NCBI GenBank assembly: GCA_963722665.1
Contig: CAVRNW010000043.1
Span: 52,748-116,747 of the forward strand
Direction: 5' to 3'
From: Site-B1 sp963722665
GTDB lineage: Bacteria > Bacteroidota > Bacteroidia > Flavobacteriales > Flavobacteriaceae
DNA: 64,000 nucleotides
Position numbers and translations under genes: made by a program. Under the pieces are notes generated by a model. The model was given only the letters and a program-made list of their open reading frames with translations. It was not told the origin of the DNA and did not search any database. Position 1 is the stretch's first letter. The number at the start of each line of letters is the position of its first letter. Positions 27,606-37,155 of the stretch are shown here, one piece after another.

Positions 27606-28628
27606 TTATTTTGCGTTCTTCTTATAATATTTTATCATCTTAGGCACCACCTTGCCAAGATCTCCATGTATAACATAATCGGCTATTCTATTAATAGGAG
27701 CTTCCGGATCATTATTGATTGAAATGATCATGGATGCTTCCTGCATACCGGCTCTATGTTGAATTGCGCCAGAAATTCCGGCAGCTATGTAAAGTTTCGG
27801 ACGAACAGTAGTTCCTGTTTGACCTATTTGTCTGTCATGGTCTATAAACCCGGCATCAACAGCAGCTCTCGATCCACCTACTTCTCCACCTAACAAATCA
27901 GCCAGGTCTTGTAAATGCTGAAAATTTTCTTTTGATCCTACACCATAACCTCCTGCAACAATTATAGGGGTTTCCTTTAAATTCACCCCGGACTGTTCAA
28001 TATGCCGCTCTATTATTTTAACAACAAAATCTTCTTCTTTTACTATGTCGTCAACTTTAACTTTCACGATCTCTGTTTTATATTTAGGGTCAAAAATCTC
28101 CTTTTTCATTACTCCTTCCCTAACTGTTGCCATTTGAGGATGCATATCCCAGTTAATGATATTGGCCATAATACTACCCCCAAAAGCAGGCCTCATAGCG
28201 TACAAAAGATCTTTGTATTCTTTTTTTCCTTTTTTGTCAAAATGATCCCCTATATCGAGAATAGTGCAATCGGCAGTTAGCCCGCAATTCAATACAGAAG
28301 CGATTCGTGGTGCAAGATCACGTCCCACGGAAGTAGCTCCAAATAACACTATTTGAGGATCTTGTTTTCTTAAAATATGCTCTGCCAAAGAAGCATGAGG
28401 TAATGTTCTGTAAGGCTCCAGCCTTTCATCATCAGCGATAAATAAAGTATCCACACCAAATGGAGCAATCTGGTCCGTTATATTATTTAATTCTTTACCA
28501 AAGACCATGGCTTCCAGTTTACATCCTAGCTTAACTGCTAATTTTTTTCCGGCTGATAGTAGTTCCTGACTTATTTCGGCTACCTTTTGGTTTTCAGCCT
28601 CGCAATAGACAAATACATTTTTCATCAT
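27606..28628 (-). CDS. etfA: electron transfer flavoprotein, alpha subunit
   Basis: A 340-residue ETF alpha subunit. It begins KNVFVYCEAENQKVAEISQE. The C-terminal FAD domain shows VGGSRAAVDAGFIDHDRQIG, QTGTTVRPKLYIAAGISGA and the SMIISINNDPEAPINRIADY segment. It forms a heterodimer with EtfB that carries electrons from the acyl-CoA dehydrogenase. It lies 22 bases after etfB in the same operon. Confidence 0.95.
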   Translation of the reverse strand: MMKNVFVYCEAENQKVAEISQELLSAGKKLAVKLGCKLEAMVFGKELNNITDQIAPFGVDTLFIADDERLEPYRTLPHASLAEHILRKQDPQIVLFGATSVGRDLAPRIASVLNCGLTADCTILDIGDHFDKKGKKEYKDLLYAMRPAFGGSIMANIINWDMHPQMATVREGVMKKEIFDPKYKTEIVKVKVDDIVKEEDFVVKIIERHIEQSGVNLKETPIIVAGGYGVGSKENFQHLQDLADLLGGEVGGSRAAVDAGFIDHDRQIGQTGTTVRPKLYIAAGISGAIQHRAGMQEASMIISINNDPEAPINRIADYVIHGDLGKVVPKMIKYYKKNAK

Positions 28629-28650
28629 TTATTCAATTAAGTTAAACCTA

Positions 28651-29532
28651 CTACCCTATGGTATGTTTTTCAATTAATTCTTTTATCATCATTTCAATTT
28701 CTGAATCATTTCCACTTAATACTTTAGATTCTTTCGCTGTCAATACAATGCTCTCTACACTTTTGACTTTAGTTGGCGACCCGGTTAATCCAATTTTATC
28801 AATATCTGCTCCAATATCTTCTACCGACCATTCAGGAATAGTTAAATAAGGTCTCTTTTCATGCAAAGCCAGAAGCTTCTCATCTGTTGAGCTGGAATTT
28901 AGTTCTGTTTTGGTCCTGGCATATTTATATTTCATGACTCGTTTCGCATGCCTAAATCTGCATGCGGGTGATGAGCCGTGAACTGTGATTAAACATGGCA
29001 TTGGAGACGAAACCGTTTCCACGCCTTTTTCTAATCGTCTTCTGGCAATGATCTTATCATCTTGTAAATCGACTATTTGATCAACATATGTAATTTGTGG
29101 TATTTTTAATTTATCAGCACATTGAGGTCCAACTTGAGCTGTATCGCCATCAATGGCTTGTCGTCCTCCAAGAATCAGATCGAAAGCTCCTATTTTTTGA
29201 ATTCCCTTAACTAAAGTATAGCTGGTTGCCAAAGTGTCGGCTCCACCAAATCGTCTATCAGAGATCATAACGCCATAATCAGCTCCTCTATAATAGCCTT
29301 CTCGAATTATATCGGCAGCTCGTTTTGGGCCCATGGTTAATATGGTCACATGTGTTCCCGGTATTCTGTCTTTAATATTCAGAGCTAATTCCAAAGCATG
29401 GAGATCGTCTGGATTAAATACGGTTTGCAATTTACCTCTGTTTACCGTACCATCCTCTTTCATTGCGTCTGGACCGACATGTCTTGTATCCGGAACCTGT
29501 TTTGCCAGCAGAATAATTTTGAGTGGTCTCAT
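28651..29532 (-). CDS. etfB: electron transfer flavoprotein, beta subunit
   Basis: A 293-residue ETF beta subunit. This is longer than the roughly 250-residue beta subunit usual in aerobic flavobacteria, and the sequence is of the anaerobe type: KIILLAKQVPDTRHVGPDAM, GADTLATSYTLVKGI and the signature GGRQAIDGDTAQVGPQ. The C-terminal extension ends MIKELIEKHTIG. It precedes etfA and the acyl-CoA dehydrogenase. Whether the complex bifurcates electrons to ferredoxin is inference. Confidence 0.93.
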   Translation of the reverse strand: MRPLKIILLAKQVPDTRHVGPDAMKEDGTVNRGKLQTVFNPDDLHALELALNIKDRIPGTHVTILTMGPKRAADIIREGYYRGADYGVMISDRRFGGADTLATSYTLVKGIQKIGAFDLILGGRQAIDGDTAQVGPQCADKLKIPQITYVDQIVDLQDDKIIARRRLEKGVETVSSPMPCLITVHGSSPACRFRHAKRVMKYKYARTKTELNSSSTDEKLLALHEKRPYLTIPEWSVEDIGADIDKIGLTGSPTKVKSVESIVLTAKESKVLSGNDSEIEMMIKELIEKHTIG

Positions 29533-29667
29533 ATTATTTCTATAATTGAAGATTTATTATAATTTCTCAAAAATAAATGAAATAAATAAGCTAAATGATG
29601 ACAAAACTCATGCTTAAAGAATAAAGGTGAGTAAATTTTTGACGAAGAATATAAAATATTGTGCAAT

Positions 29668-29699
29668 AAAAAAGGGTGATTTAAAAATCACCCTTTTTT
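29668..29699 (-). terminator. Rho-independent terminator after fabI
   Basis: GGGTGATT/AATCACCC stem flanked by A- and T-runs, about 20 bases from the fabI stop on the minus strand. Confidence 0.8.
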
Positions 29700-29719
29700 A
29701 TTTTTCGTAAATCACGTTA

Positions 29720-30577
29720 TTACTTTGAAGGCTTCTTCGGCTCTTCAGATTCTTCTATTTGAGGCTGGCTTTTCATAAAATCTTCCATAAGTGCTGTACT
29801 TACTCCCATGTTTGAAAATCCTCCATCATGAAACAGATTTTGAAGTGTAACCTTTCGAGTAAGATCTGAAAACAAACTAATAGTATAATCGGCGCATTCT
29901 TCTGCAGTAGCATTACCTAGTGGTGACATTTTTTCTGCAAAAGCAATGAATCCATCAAATCCTTTTACTCCACTACCTGCAGTGGTTGGAGTCGGTGATT
30001 GTGAAATAGTATTCACTCTTACTTTTTTATCACGTCCAAAGTAATATCCAAAACTTCGGGCAATGGATTCTAAATAAGCCTTGTTGTCGGCCATATCATT
30101 ATAATCGGGAAAAACACGTTGTGCAGCCATATAGGTTAAAGCAACAATACTTCCCCATTCATTCATTACATCCTTGTTGTATAATACACTCATCATTCGA
30201 TGGAACGATAAGGCTGATACATCCCATCCTGTTTTAGTAAAATTATAATCCTGATGTGTGTATGGGTTACCTCTTCTTACATTAACCGACATACCTATTG
30301 AATGCAATACGAAATCAATCTTTCCACCCAATATCTTTGTAGACTCATCAACCAAATGTTCCAGATCCATGATGGATGTAGCATCTGCCGGAATAACTTC
30401 CGATCCCGTTTTTTCTGCCAATTCAGAAATAGTACCTAATCTTAACGCAACCGGCGCATTCGTAAGCACAAATTTTGCACCTTCCTTATGAGCTCTTTCC
30501 GCTACTTTCCAGGCAATTGATTTTGAATCTAAGGCCCCAAAAATAATTCCTTTTTTACCTTTTAATAAATTATGCAT
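29720..30577 (-). CDS. fabI: enoyl-[acyl-carrier-protein] reductase (NADH)
   Basis: Final reduction of each fatty acid elongation cycle. The 285 residues include LLKGKKGIIFGALDSKSIAW with the cofactor loop, the HSIGMSVNVRRGNPY segment, YMAAQRVFPDYN and the Y-x6-K catalytic pair in DYNDMADNKAYLES, followed by VRVNTISQSPTPTTAG. The C-terminus has a short acidic/proline tail (ESEEPKKPSK), slightly longer than relatives. It is a single gene between etfB and recN. Confidence 0.95.
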   Translation of the reverse strand: MHNLLKGKKGIIFGALDSKSIAWKVAERAHKEGAKFVLTNAPVALRLGTISELAEKTGSEVIPADATSIMDLEHLVDESTKILGGKIDFVLHSIGMSVNVRRGNPYTHQDYNFTKTGWDVSALSFHRMMSVLYNKDVMNEWGSIVALTYMAAQRVFPDYNDMADNKAYLESIARSFGYYFGRDKKVRVNTISQSPTPTTAGSGVKGFDGFIAFAEKMSPLGNATAEECADYTISLFSDLTRKVTLQNLFHDGGFSNMGVSTALMEDFMKSQPQIEESEEPKKPSK

Positions 30578-30619
30578 GTGTCTATGTTTCGTTTAAAATT
30601 CGTGGCAAATATAAAGTTT

Positions 30620-32272
30620 TTATTGCAATAGCGATTTAGCATGTAAAACTGCAGAGTCGGTTATTTTATCACCACCCAACATTTGAGCAATCTCAACTAT
30701 TCGTTCATCTTGATTTAATCTGATAAGTTTTGTTACTGTTTGATCTTGATGATCTTCCTTAAATACTTTAAAATGAACATCGCCTTTCGCAGCAATCTGA
30801 GGTAAATGAGTTATGGTGAAGACCTGCATTGTTTTGCTCATTTGCTGCATGATTTGTCCCATCATATTAGATATTTCTCCAGAAACTCCGGAATCTATTT
30901 CATCAAACATAATCGTTGGTAATTGTACATGTTTTGACAAAATGTACTTTATAGCCAGCATTATTCTAGACAATTCTCCTCCTGAGGCGGTTTTTTTAAG
31001 CTCATTGAGATTAGCTCCTTTATTTGCTGAAAAGAGAAAGGCCAACTCATCAGAGCCATTAGAAAAGAATTCATCTTTTAGATTTAATTGCAGTTTAAAT
31101 TGTGCGTTTGGGATTCCTAATTTGACCAATATATCCTCTAACTGATCTACTAGTTTTGGAATCGCTGTTTCCCTGCTTTTATGGATTTGTTTAGCCAGAC
31201 CTAAAACCTCAGATCTAATATTGGAGATTTTATTTTCAAGAGCAAGTATATCAGAATCCAGATTTTCTGTGACTGATACTTTATCGGCTAATTCATTTGT
31301 GATAACCAGTAATTCAGCAATTGTGTTTGTATTATGCTTTTGAAATAAATTATGAATTATCTGCAATTTTGAATTGACTTGTTCTAATCTATTTGGATCA
31401 GCGTCCAGCTTGTCTTGTAAACTCTCTATTTCCTCATAAACATCATCCAAATCAATTAAACTACTGTTAATTCTATTGAACAGATCGAGATATTTTGGTG
31501 AATACCCGGATAATTTTTGAATATTATTTTTTAATTCCGTTAAAGATGATAAAATACCTATCTGTTCTTCATCCAGCAGTTTATTGGCTAATGACAGTTT
31601 ATCCTTGATCTCCTCAACATTATTAAGCGTTTCATATTCTTCTTCAAGCAATTGAAGTTCTCCTTCAACTAAATTGGCCTCATTTAATTCATTTAAAAGG
31701 AATAAATTATAATCCTGTTCCTTAGTGGCTTCTAATTGAAAGGCCTTAAGCTCATTCAATTCTTTTTTTAAGGACCTGTAGTACTCCAAATTCTTTGAAT
31801 AATCTATGAGTAAGTCTTTATTCTTTGCTAAAGCATCTATGACCTTAAATTGAAACTGATTGTTCGTTAGTTGCAAAGTTTCATGCTGTGAGTGAATATC
31901 AATCAAGAAAGCACTGAGTACCTGCAAAGCATCCAAATTAACTGGCGTGTCGTTGACAAAGGCTCTGGATTTGCCGGAAGGCAGAATCTCTCTCCTTATT
32001 ATAGTTTGCGGTTCATAATCCAGATCTTGCTCAATAAATAATTGTTTGAGATCATAATTCGCAATATCAAAAACGGCTTCGATTATACACTTTTCTGATT
32101 TATTCTTTACACTGGCCAAGTCGGCTCGTTTACCTAAAACCAATGACAATCCGCCAAGCAAAATAGACTTTCCTGCTCCCGTTTCCCCTGTTATAATGGA
32201 TAACCCATTATTAAAGCTAACCGATAGATTATCAATTAATGCATAGTTCTTTATGGATAATGATGTTAGCAA
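30620..32272 (-). CDS. recN: DNA repair protein RecN
   Basis: SMC-like ATPase of double-strand break repair. The 550 residues match the family. Visible are Walker A (IITGETGAGKSILLGGLSL), the coiled-coil arms (about residues 155-370), the ABC signature SGGELSRIMLAIK, Walker B IMFDEIDSGVSG and the H-loop ITHLPQIAA. It is first in a minus-strand group that continues through DUF4835, coaBC, rpoZ and bamD. Confidence 0.96.
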   Translation of the reverse strand: MLTSLSIKNYALIDNLSVSFNNGLSIITGETGAGKSILLGGLSLVLGKRADLASVKNKSEKCIIEAVFDIANYDLKQLFIEQDLDYEPQTIIRREILPSGKSRAFVNDTPVNLDALQVLSAFLIDIHSQHETLQLTNNQFQFKVIDALAKNKDLLIDYSKNLEYYRSLKKELNELKAFQLEATKEQDYNLFLLNELNEANLVEGELQLLEEEYETLNNVEEIKDKLSLANKLLDEEQIGILSSLTELKNNIQKLSGYSPKYLDLFNRINSSLIDLDDVYEEIESLQDKLDADPNRLEQVNSKLQIIHNLFQKHNTNTIAELLVITNELADKVSVTENLDSDILALENKISNIRSEVLGLAKQIHKSRETAIPKLVDQLEDILVKLGIPNAQFKLQLNLKDEFFSNGSDELAFLFSANKGANLNELKKTASGGELSRIMLAIKYILSKHVQLPTIMFDEIDSGVSGEISNMMGQIMQQMSKTMQVFTITHLPQIAAKGDVHFKVFKEDHQDQTVTKLIRLNQDERIVEIAQMLGGDKITDSAVLHAKSLLQ

Positions 32273-32339
32273 AGGTGTAAAAATTTAGATGTAACTAAGA
32301 TAGACAAAAACAAAATAATGCGATTATTTTTAAAGAATA

Positions 32340-33227
32340 TTAAAAGCTAATATTTCGCCATTTTGATGCATGCATAGGTGCTATTTTTGTCAAGGTTTCC
32401 TTTGTTTCCGCTATATTAACACTAGGACCTCCAGTGAAGATCTGTTCGATCTCATCAGATTTTGCATCGAAAAATGTTCGCAACAAGAAGGAATTTGGTC
32501 TCCTATTATTCAGTAACTTCAACTGATCAAATGAACTGGCTATTTTTTCCTTCGCGAGTTTTGGATTTTTATTCATCGAATCTAATCCTTCAAAATGATA
32601 TGAATACAATACATCTCTGAACTCTTTGTAAGTTGGTGACAACAAATTGGTAAGTAAAATGTATCTGGTTTGTCTACCATCGGCTAAGTTCCAGCCTTTA
32701 AAATTCTCCTGTTGAGAATAGTTCAAAATTATCTCGGCTTGCTTATAATATTCTTCCCCGCCCTTTAATGCAAAAGTATCTGCATCTATGCCCAAGACCA
32801 TATACACATGAAAGGCTAATACTGAAACCAAATTTGACACAAACTGATTTTTATTAAAAATCAAATCTTGGAATTCAACATACCTAAAAGAGAAATCTCC
32901 GTCATTGTAATTATAGACAGGAGTGACATAGCTAGAATTAAAGACCGGACGAGATGATTGTACTTGTAACGAAGCTATAAAACTATCATTGTTGTAAGCC
33001 GACACGTTGATAACCATACTGCAATTAATACGCTCCTGCGGTGTGAATGTCCTATTTGTCCATTTTGTATTATTTATAAACTCTTTTAATTGTTTCTCTA
33101 AAGTCTTAAAAACCGGTAAATTTTCATTTCCGGTTTGTTGAGCATTTACTACAACTTCGCAATTCAACTCTTGCGAAAAAGAATAAAAACTTAAAGAAAG
33201 AAAAAGTATTAAAATAAAATTACGCAT
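32340..33227 (-). CDS. DUF4835 family secreted protein
   Basis: A 295-residue secreted protein with signal peptide (cut near SFSQ) and the DUF4835 body: ELNCEVVVNAQQTGNENLPV, QERINCSMVINVSAYNND, VYNYNDGDFSFRY and LAFHVYMVLGIDADTFAL. The family is restricted to Bacteroidota and lies next to coaBC in many genomes. Its function is unknown. It overlaps the coaBC end by 8 bases. Confidence 0.9.
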   Translation of the reverse strand: MRNFILILFLSLSFYSFSQELNCEVVVNAQQTGNENLPVFKTLEKQLKEFINNTKWTNRTFTPQERINCSMVINVSAYNNDSFIASLQVQSSRPVFNSSYVTPVYNYNDGDFSFRYVEFQDLIFNKNQFVSNLVSVLAFHVYMVLGIDADTFALKGGEEYYKQAEIILNYSQQENFKGWNLADGRQTRYILLTNLLSPTYKEFRDVLYSYHFEGLDSMNKNPKLAKEKIASSFDQLKLLNNRRPNSFLLRTFFDAKSDEIEQIFTGGPSVNIAETKETLTKIAPMHASKWRNISF

Positions 33228-34431
33228 GGAGTTGTTCTATTATTATATTTAAAATATCTTTAGCTACTTCTGACTTCGACTTAAGATCAAATTTAGTGAT
33301 ATTTTCATGCTTATCTATAAGTGTCACTTTATTAGTATCCACAGCAAAACCTGCACCTTCATCATTTAAAGAATTCAATACAATTAAGTCTAAATTCTTA
33401 TTTATTAATTTTGATTTTGCATTTTCCAACTCATTATTTGTCTCTAAAGCAAAACCGACTAAATATTGCTCTTTTTTAATTTTTCCTAAAGCTGCCAGAA
33501 TATCTTTGGTTTTAACCAGTTCAATAGAAAACGCTTCTTCCGACTTTTTTATTTTTGAAGTTGAGACATTTTTTGGTTTATAATCAGAAACAGCTGCAGA
33601 CAAAATAGCAACATCAGCCGAATCAAATGCTTGAAGTGTCGCCTTATACATGTCATCTGCACAAGTAACCGGAATTATATGTATTAGATTATTTATGACT
33701 TTTTCATGTGTTGGTCCTGTAATTAAAAAAACCTCAGCACCTTGATTGGCAGCAGCTTTTGCAATTTCAAAACCCATTTTACCACTGGAATGATTCCCAA
33801 TATAGCGAACAGGATCTATGGCTTCGTAGGTTGGTCCTGCTGTAATTACGAATTTCTTATTCTTTAATGGAAGTGAATCTAAAATATCCTTTTCAATGAA
33901 TGCAACAATATCTTCCGGTTCAGCCATTCTTCCTTCACCAACTAAACCACTGGCCAATTCACCTTTGGTTGCAGGAATTATAGAGTTCCCAAAACTATTT
34001 AATATACCTAAGTTCCTTCTGGTGGTTTGGTGTTTATACATGTCAAGATCCATGGCCGGAGCGAAATACACGGGGCATTTTGCGGATAGATAAACAGCTA
34101 AAAGTAAATTATCGCAAACACCGTTTGCCATTTTTGACATGGTATTGGCAGTTGCCGGAGCAATAATCATCAGATCGGCCCAAAGACCTAATTCAACATG
34201 ACTATTCCATACCGGGTCTTCTTCATCTTCATTTACAAAAGATGAATATACTGGATTATTAGATAATGTGGAAAGTGTTAAAGGCGTAATAAAATCCTTG
34301 GAAGCAGGTGTCATAACCACTTTAACGTTCGCACCTGCCTTTATAAAAAGTCTAACTAAATGAGCGGATTTGTATGCAGCAATACCAGCGGTAATGCCCA
34401 AAAGTACGTTTTTGCCGCTAAGTATTGACAT
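33220..34431 (-). CDS. coaBC: bifunctional phosphopantothenoylcysteine decarboxylase / phosphopantothenate-cysteine ligase
   Basis: Two consecutive steps of CoA synthesis. The 403 residues match the fused enzyme. The N-terminal FMN decarboxylase shows NVLLGITAGIAAYKSAHLVR, the APATANTMSKMANGVCDNLL flavin segment and APAMDLDMYKHQTT. The C-terminal ligase begins FVITAGPTYEAIDPVRYIGN with HSSGKMGFEIAKAA, the Lys-rich KPKNVSTSKIKKS loop and QYLVGFALETN. rpoZ is 5 bases upstream. Confidence 0.96.
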   Translation of the reverse strand: MSILSGKNVLLGITAGIAAYKSAHLVRLFIKAGANVKVVMTPASKDFITPLTLSTLSNNPVYSSFVNEDEEDPVWNSHVELGLWADLMIIAPATANTMSKMANGVCDNLLLAVYLSAKCPVYFAPAMDLDMYKHQTTRRNLGILNSFGNSIIPATKGELASGLVGEGRMAEPEDIVAFIEKDILDSLPLKNKKFVITAGPTYEAIDPVRYIGNHSSGKMGFEIAKAAANQGAEVFLITGPTHEKVINNLIHIIPVTCADDMYKATLQAFDSADVAILSAAVSDYKPKNVSTSKIKKSEEAFSIELVKTKDILAALGKIKKEQYLVGFALETNNELENAKSKLINKNLDLIVLNSLNDEGAGFAVDTNKVTLIDKHENITKFDLKSKSEVAKDILNIIIEQLHA

Positions 34432-34436
34432 TTTAG

Positions 34437-34766
34437 TTATGCTTGAGTTTCGTCCTCAGTATTTCTATAGTAGATCTTATCGTCTAACCACTCTTGAACA
34501 GCTAAAGCATAAGGTTTAGGTAATTTCTCGTAAAACTTAGATACTTCAATTTGCTCTTTATTCTCAAAAATCTCTTCTAAGCTATCTGTATAAGTTGCAA
34601 ATTCTTCTAATTTTTCAATTAACTCTTTTTTTATTTCAGAATTGATCTGTTCAGCACGCTTAGAAATTACTGAAATTGCTTCGTAAATGTTCTGCGTTGG
34701 CGCATCTATATCATTTCTGTCATATGTAACAGTTTCTATTGGAGCTTTGCTTTTTTTGAAATCCAT
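34437..34766 (-). CDS. rpoZ: DNA-directed RNA polymerase omega subunit (Bacteroidota type)
   Basis: A 109-residue Bacteroidota-type omega. It lacks a strong match to proteobacterial RpoZ by eye but has the lineage-typical TVTYDRNDIDAPTQNIYEAI segment, ISKRAEQINSEIKKEL and the acidic C-terminus. It lies between bamD and coaBC, the usual place in this group. Omega helps assemble the polymerase. Confidence 0.85.
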   Translation of the reverse strand: MDFKKSKAPIETVTYDRNDIDAPTQNIYEAISVISKRAEQINSEIKKELIEKLEEFATYTDSLEEIFENKEQIEVSKFYEKLPKPYALAVQEWLDDKIYYRNTEDETQA

Positions 34767-34778
34767 ATTTTTTAATTG

Positions 34779-35579
34779 TTAGCTTTTTGAATTATATGAT
34801 TGAAGTTGATCATTAACTTCCTGTAACATGTTTTTTACAACTTCTAATTTATCTGAGTTAGGAAAATTATTTAAAAACGCATCTAAATAATTCTTTGCCG
34901 ACTTTAATCGGTCTTTCTTTTTATATATAACACTATTTACAGCCAATTTATATGCTGAATCCAATCTATAATAGATTGCTTCCTCTCTAAGTGATGATCC
35001 TGGATAATCCAGTAAAAAATTATCGAAGGAATTAATTGAAGCTTTGAAATCTGCAATAGTATTATATTGTTTAGCAATTTCGAAAGCTTTAATTTCTAAT
35101 TTATAATCCAATTCTTTAACCATTTTATTAGCCTCTTCATTATATTCAGAATCTGGATAGGTATTTATAAAAACCTGGAGTTTTTCTATAGCATCCACTG
35201 TTTCTTTTTGATCCTTGGTAAAAACAGGACATAATAAATAATAGCTTTGGGCCGAAAGAAAGGCGGCTTCTTCAACTTTTTCACTTTTTGGATAAGAGGT
35301 TACAAAGCGCTCAAATTGATATCCTGCCAAATAATAATCCTTCATTTCATAAAAGGATTTTGAGTACATGTACATCAATTTCTCAGCTTGAGGTTTTCCT
35401 CTGTAATTAGGTACTATTTGGACAAATAATCGATTTGCTTTGGCATATTTGCCTGCATCGAATAATTCAGTTGCCAATTTAAACTTGTCAGCAACACTTT
35501 CACTTTTCAAAGCTTTTTGATATTCGCTGCATGAGCTGAATCCAAGTAATAGAACTATAATGTAAAGTAATCTCTTCAT
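34779..35579 (-). CDS. bamD: outer membrane protein assembly factor BamD
   Basis: TPR lipoprotein of the beta-barrel assembly machine. I choose the ATG whose codon is at 35577-35579, giving MKRLLYIIVLLLGFSSC with an immediate lipobox Cys. The longer frame would put 10 non-signal residues before it. About 266 residues with repeats such as KYAKANRLFVQIVPNYRGKP, YQFERFVTSYPKSEKVEEAA and NSFDNFLLDYPGSSLREEAI. The lipoprotein sits in the outer membrane facing the periplasm. Confidence 0.93.
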   Translation of the reverse strand: MKRLLYIIVLLLGFSSCSEYQKALKSESVADKFKLATELFDAGKYAKANRLFVQIVPNYRGKPQAEKLMYMYSKSFYEMKDYYLAGYQFERFVTSYPKSEKVEEAAFLSAQSYYLLCPVFTKDQKETVDAIEKLQVFINTYPDSEYNEEANKMVKELDYKLEIKAFEIAKQYNTIADFKASINSFDNFLLDYPGSSLREEAIYYRLDSAYKLAVNSVIYKKKDRLKSAKNYLDAFLNNFPNSDKLEVVKNMLQEVNDQLQSYNSKS

Positions 35580-35704
35580 GAATTTTAAACAGGATGCAAA
35601 ATTAAGCAATTATAACGGATTTTAAAAACTATTATTTTGGCTAAAATAAAGCTTGTCAAACAGGTATAAATAATGATTAAGTTTTATTTAACTGTTTGCA
35701 GCAA

Positions 35705-36580
35705 TCAAAACTGCTTAATAAAACTTTTAATTTTATCCTTGAGTGCTTGAGTTGCAGGCACTAAAGGCAACCTGACGGTATCATTGCATAAATTTAATGC
35801 TTGGAGAACAGCCTTAATCCCTGCAGGATTATTTTCAGAAAAGATCAAACCTATTATTTCCATAAGTCTGAAATGAAGATCATAGGATTCTTTTGCTTTC
35901 CCCTGAAGGCCTAAGCGGATCATCTTTGAAAATTCTTTTGGGAAGGCTTGACCTATAACAGAAATAACACCGGAACCTCCTGCCAGCACAATGCCAAGGG
36001 CTAAGTCATCATCTCCTGAAATTATTAAAAAGTCATCGGGTTTATCCTTTAAGAGCTGAAGATATTGAGACACGTTATTGCCTGCTTCTTTCACAGCGAC
36101 AATATTGTGAAAATCTCTGGCTAACCTTAAAGTAGTTCCCGGTTCCATATTTTTTGATGTCCTTCCAGGAACATTATACAAAATAATTGGAATGGGTGAA
36201 GCTTTAGAAATGGCCTTGAAATGTTGATATATGCCTTCCTGAGTTGGTTTGCTGTAATATGGCGATACTGATAAAATTGCTGTTATGTCGGTAAGATCTG
36301 TTGACTTAATTTCCTCAATAACCTGCATAGTATTATTTCCGCCAATACCCAATACCATAGGAACCCTGCCTTTGTTCGCCTCTTTTATTGTTTTTGCTAT
36401 GTCCTTCTTTTCTTGTTTTGTAATGGTCACACTTTCACCTGTTGTACCGCTAATTACAAGATAATCAGTTCCATGTTCTATATTAAAATTTACAATTCTC
36501 TTTAGTGCTTCATGATCTACAGTTAAATCGTCCTTGAAGGGTGTGACCAATGCAACTCCAGTTCCTACTAATTCTTTCAT
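35705..36580 (-). CDS. dapA: 4-hydroxy-tetrahydrodipicolinate synthase
   Basis: First step of the lysine/diaminopimelate branch. The 291 residues match the TIM barrel. Visible are GVALVTPFKDDLTVDHEAL, SGTTGESVTITKQEK, the catalytic Tyr in IILYNVPGRTSKNM and the Schiff-base Lys in IVAVKEAGNNVSQYL, followed by SGDDDLALGIVLAGGSGVIS. It overlaps DUF6913 closely (0-base gap). dapF lies at 54.6 kb. Confidence 0.96.
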   Translation of the reverse strand: MKELVGTGVALVTPFKDDLTVDHEALKRIVNFNIEHGTDYLVISGTTGESVTITKQEKKDIAKTIKEANKGRVPMVLGIGGNNTMQVIEEIKSTDLTDITAILSVSPYYSKPTQEGIYQHFKAISKASPIPIILYNVPGRTSKNMEPGTTLRLARDFHNIVAVKEAGNNVSQYLQLLKDKPDDFLIISGDDDLALGIVLAGGSGVISVIGQAFPKEFSKMIRLGLQGKAKESYDLHFRLMEIIGLIFSENNPAGIKAVLQALNLCNDTVRLPLVPATQALKDKIKSFIKQF

Positions 36581-37099
36581 TTATAGTTTTTTTAATATGG
36601 TTAAGTACTTTATGAATTCCTGTTTGAATACTTCAAAATCCTTGGTCTCAACATCCAAAATAAGATCATGCAATCGTTCATCCTTATTGGATAGTCCAAC
36701 TTTAAAGTTAGCCTTAGAAAGAGCCGTAATTAAATTAAGTTCTAAATTATCATTCCTGTAATAACTTATCAAAGCATCAAAAGGTGTGTTTAAAAAGGAT
36801 AGCAATTCATTATTCTTGATTTTACCTCTCCAACCAATCTGTTTGTCAGAATATAACAACTCAATGGAGGATTCTGTTAACTTAGGATCGTCAGTGAAAC
36901 CAACTATCTTAATTTTATTTGGGTTTAGTTTCAATTCTCCAAAAAATATCCTGAATGTTTCAAAATCATCAAATTCACTGAGATTCAGAACAATTCCCAC
37001 TGATTCTATTTTGTTTGAGGATACTTCAGCAAGTCTAAAATTTACTAGTTTGTTAATAAATTTTTGATTTGATTTCTGTTTAAAACCTTTTAAAATCAT
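36581..37099 (-). CDS. DUF6913 family protein
   Basis: A 172-residue protein of the DUF6913 type, abutting dapA with no gap. Features are the start MILKGFKQKSNQKF, the central IKIVGFTDDPKLTESSIELL, IGWRGKIKNNELLSFLNTPF and the DERLHDLILDVETKDFEVF C-terminus. No catalytic motif is apparent. Its place directly upstream of dapA recurs in flavobacteria. Role unknown. Confidence 0.75.
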   Translation of the reverse strand: MILKGFKQKSNQKFINKLVNFRLAEVSSNKIESVGIVLNLSEFDDFETFRIFFGELKLNPNKIKIVGFTDDPKLTESSIELLYSDKQIGWRGKIKNNELLSFLNTPFDALISYYRNDNLELNLITALSKANFKVGLSNKDERLHDLILDVETKDFEVFKQEFIKYLTILKKL

Positions 37100-37155
37100 T
37101 TATATTTAAAGCTTGTTACAAATGTAATAAAGTACATTTAAAAAAATTCAAATTA

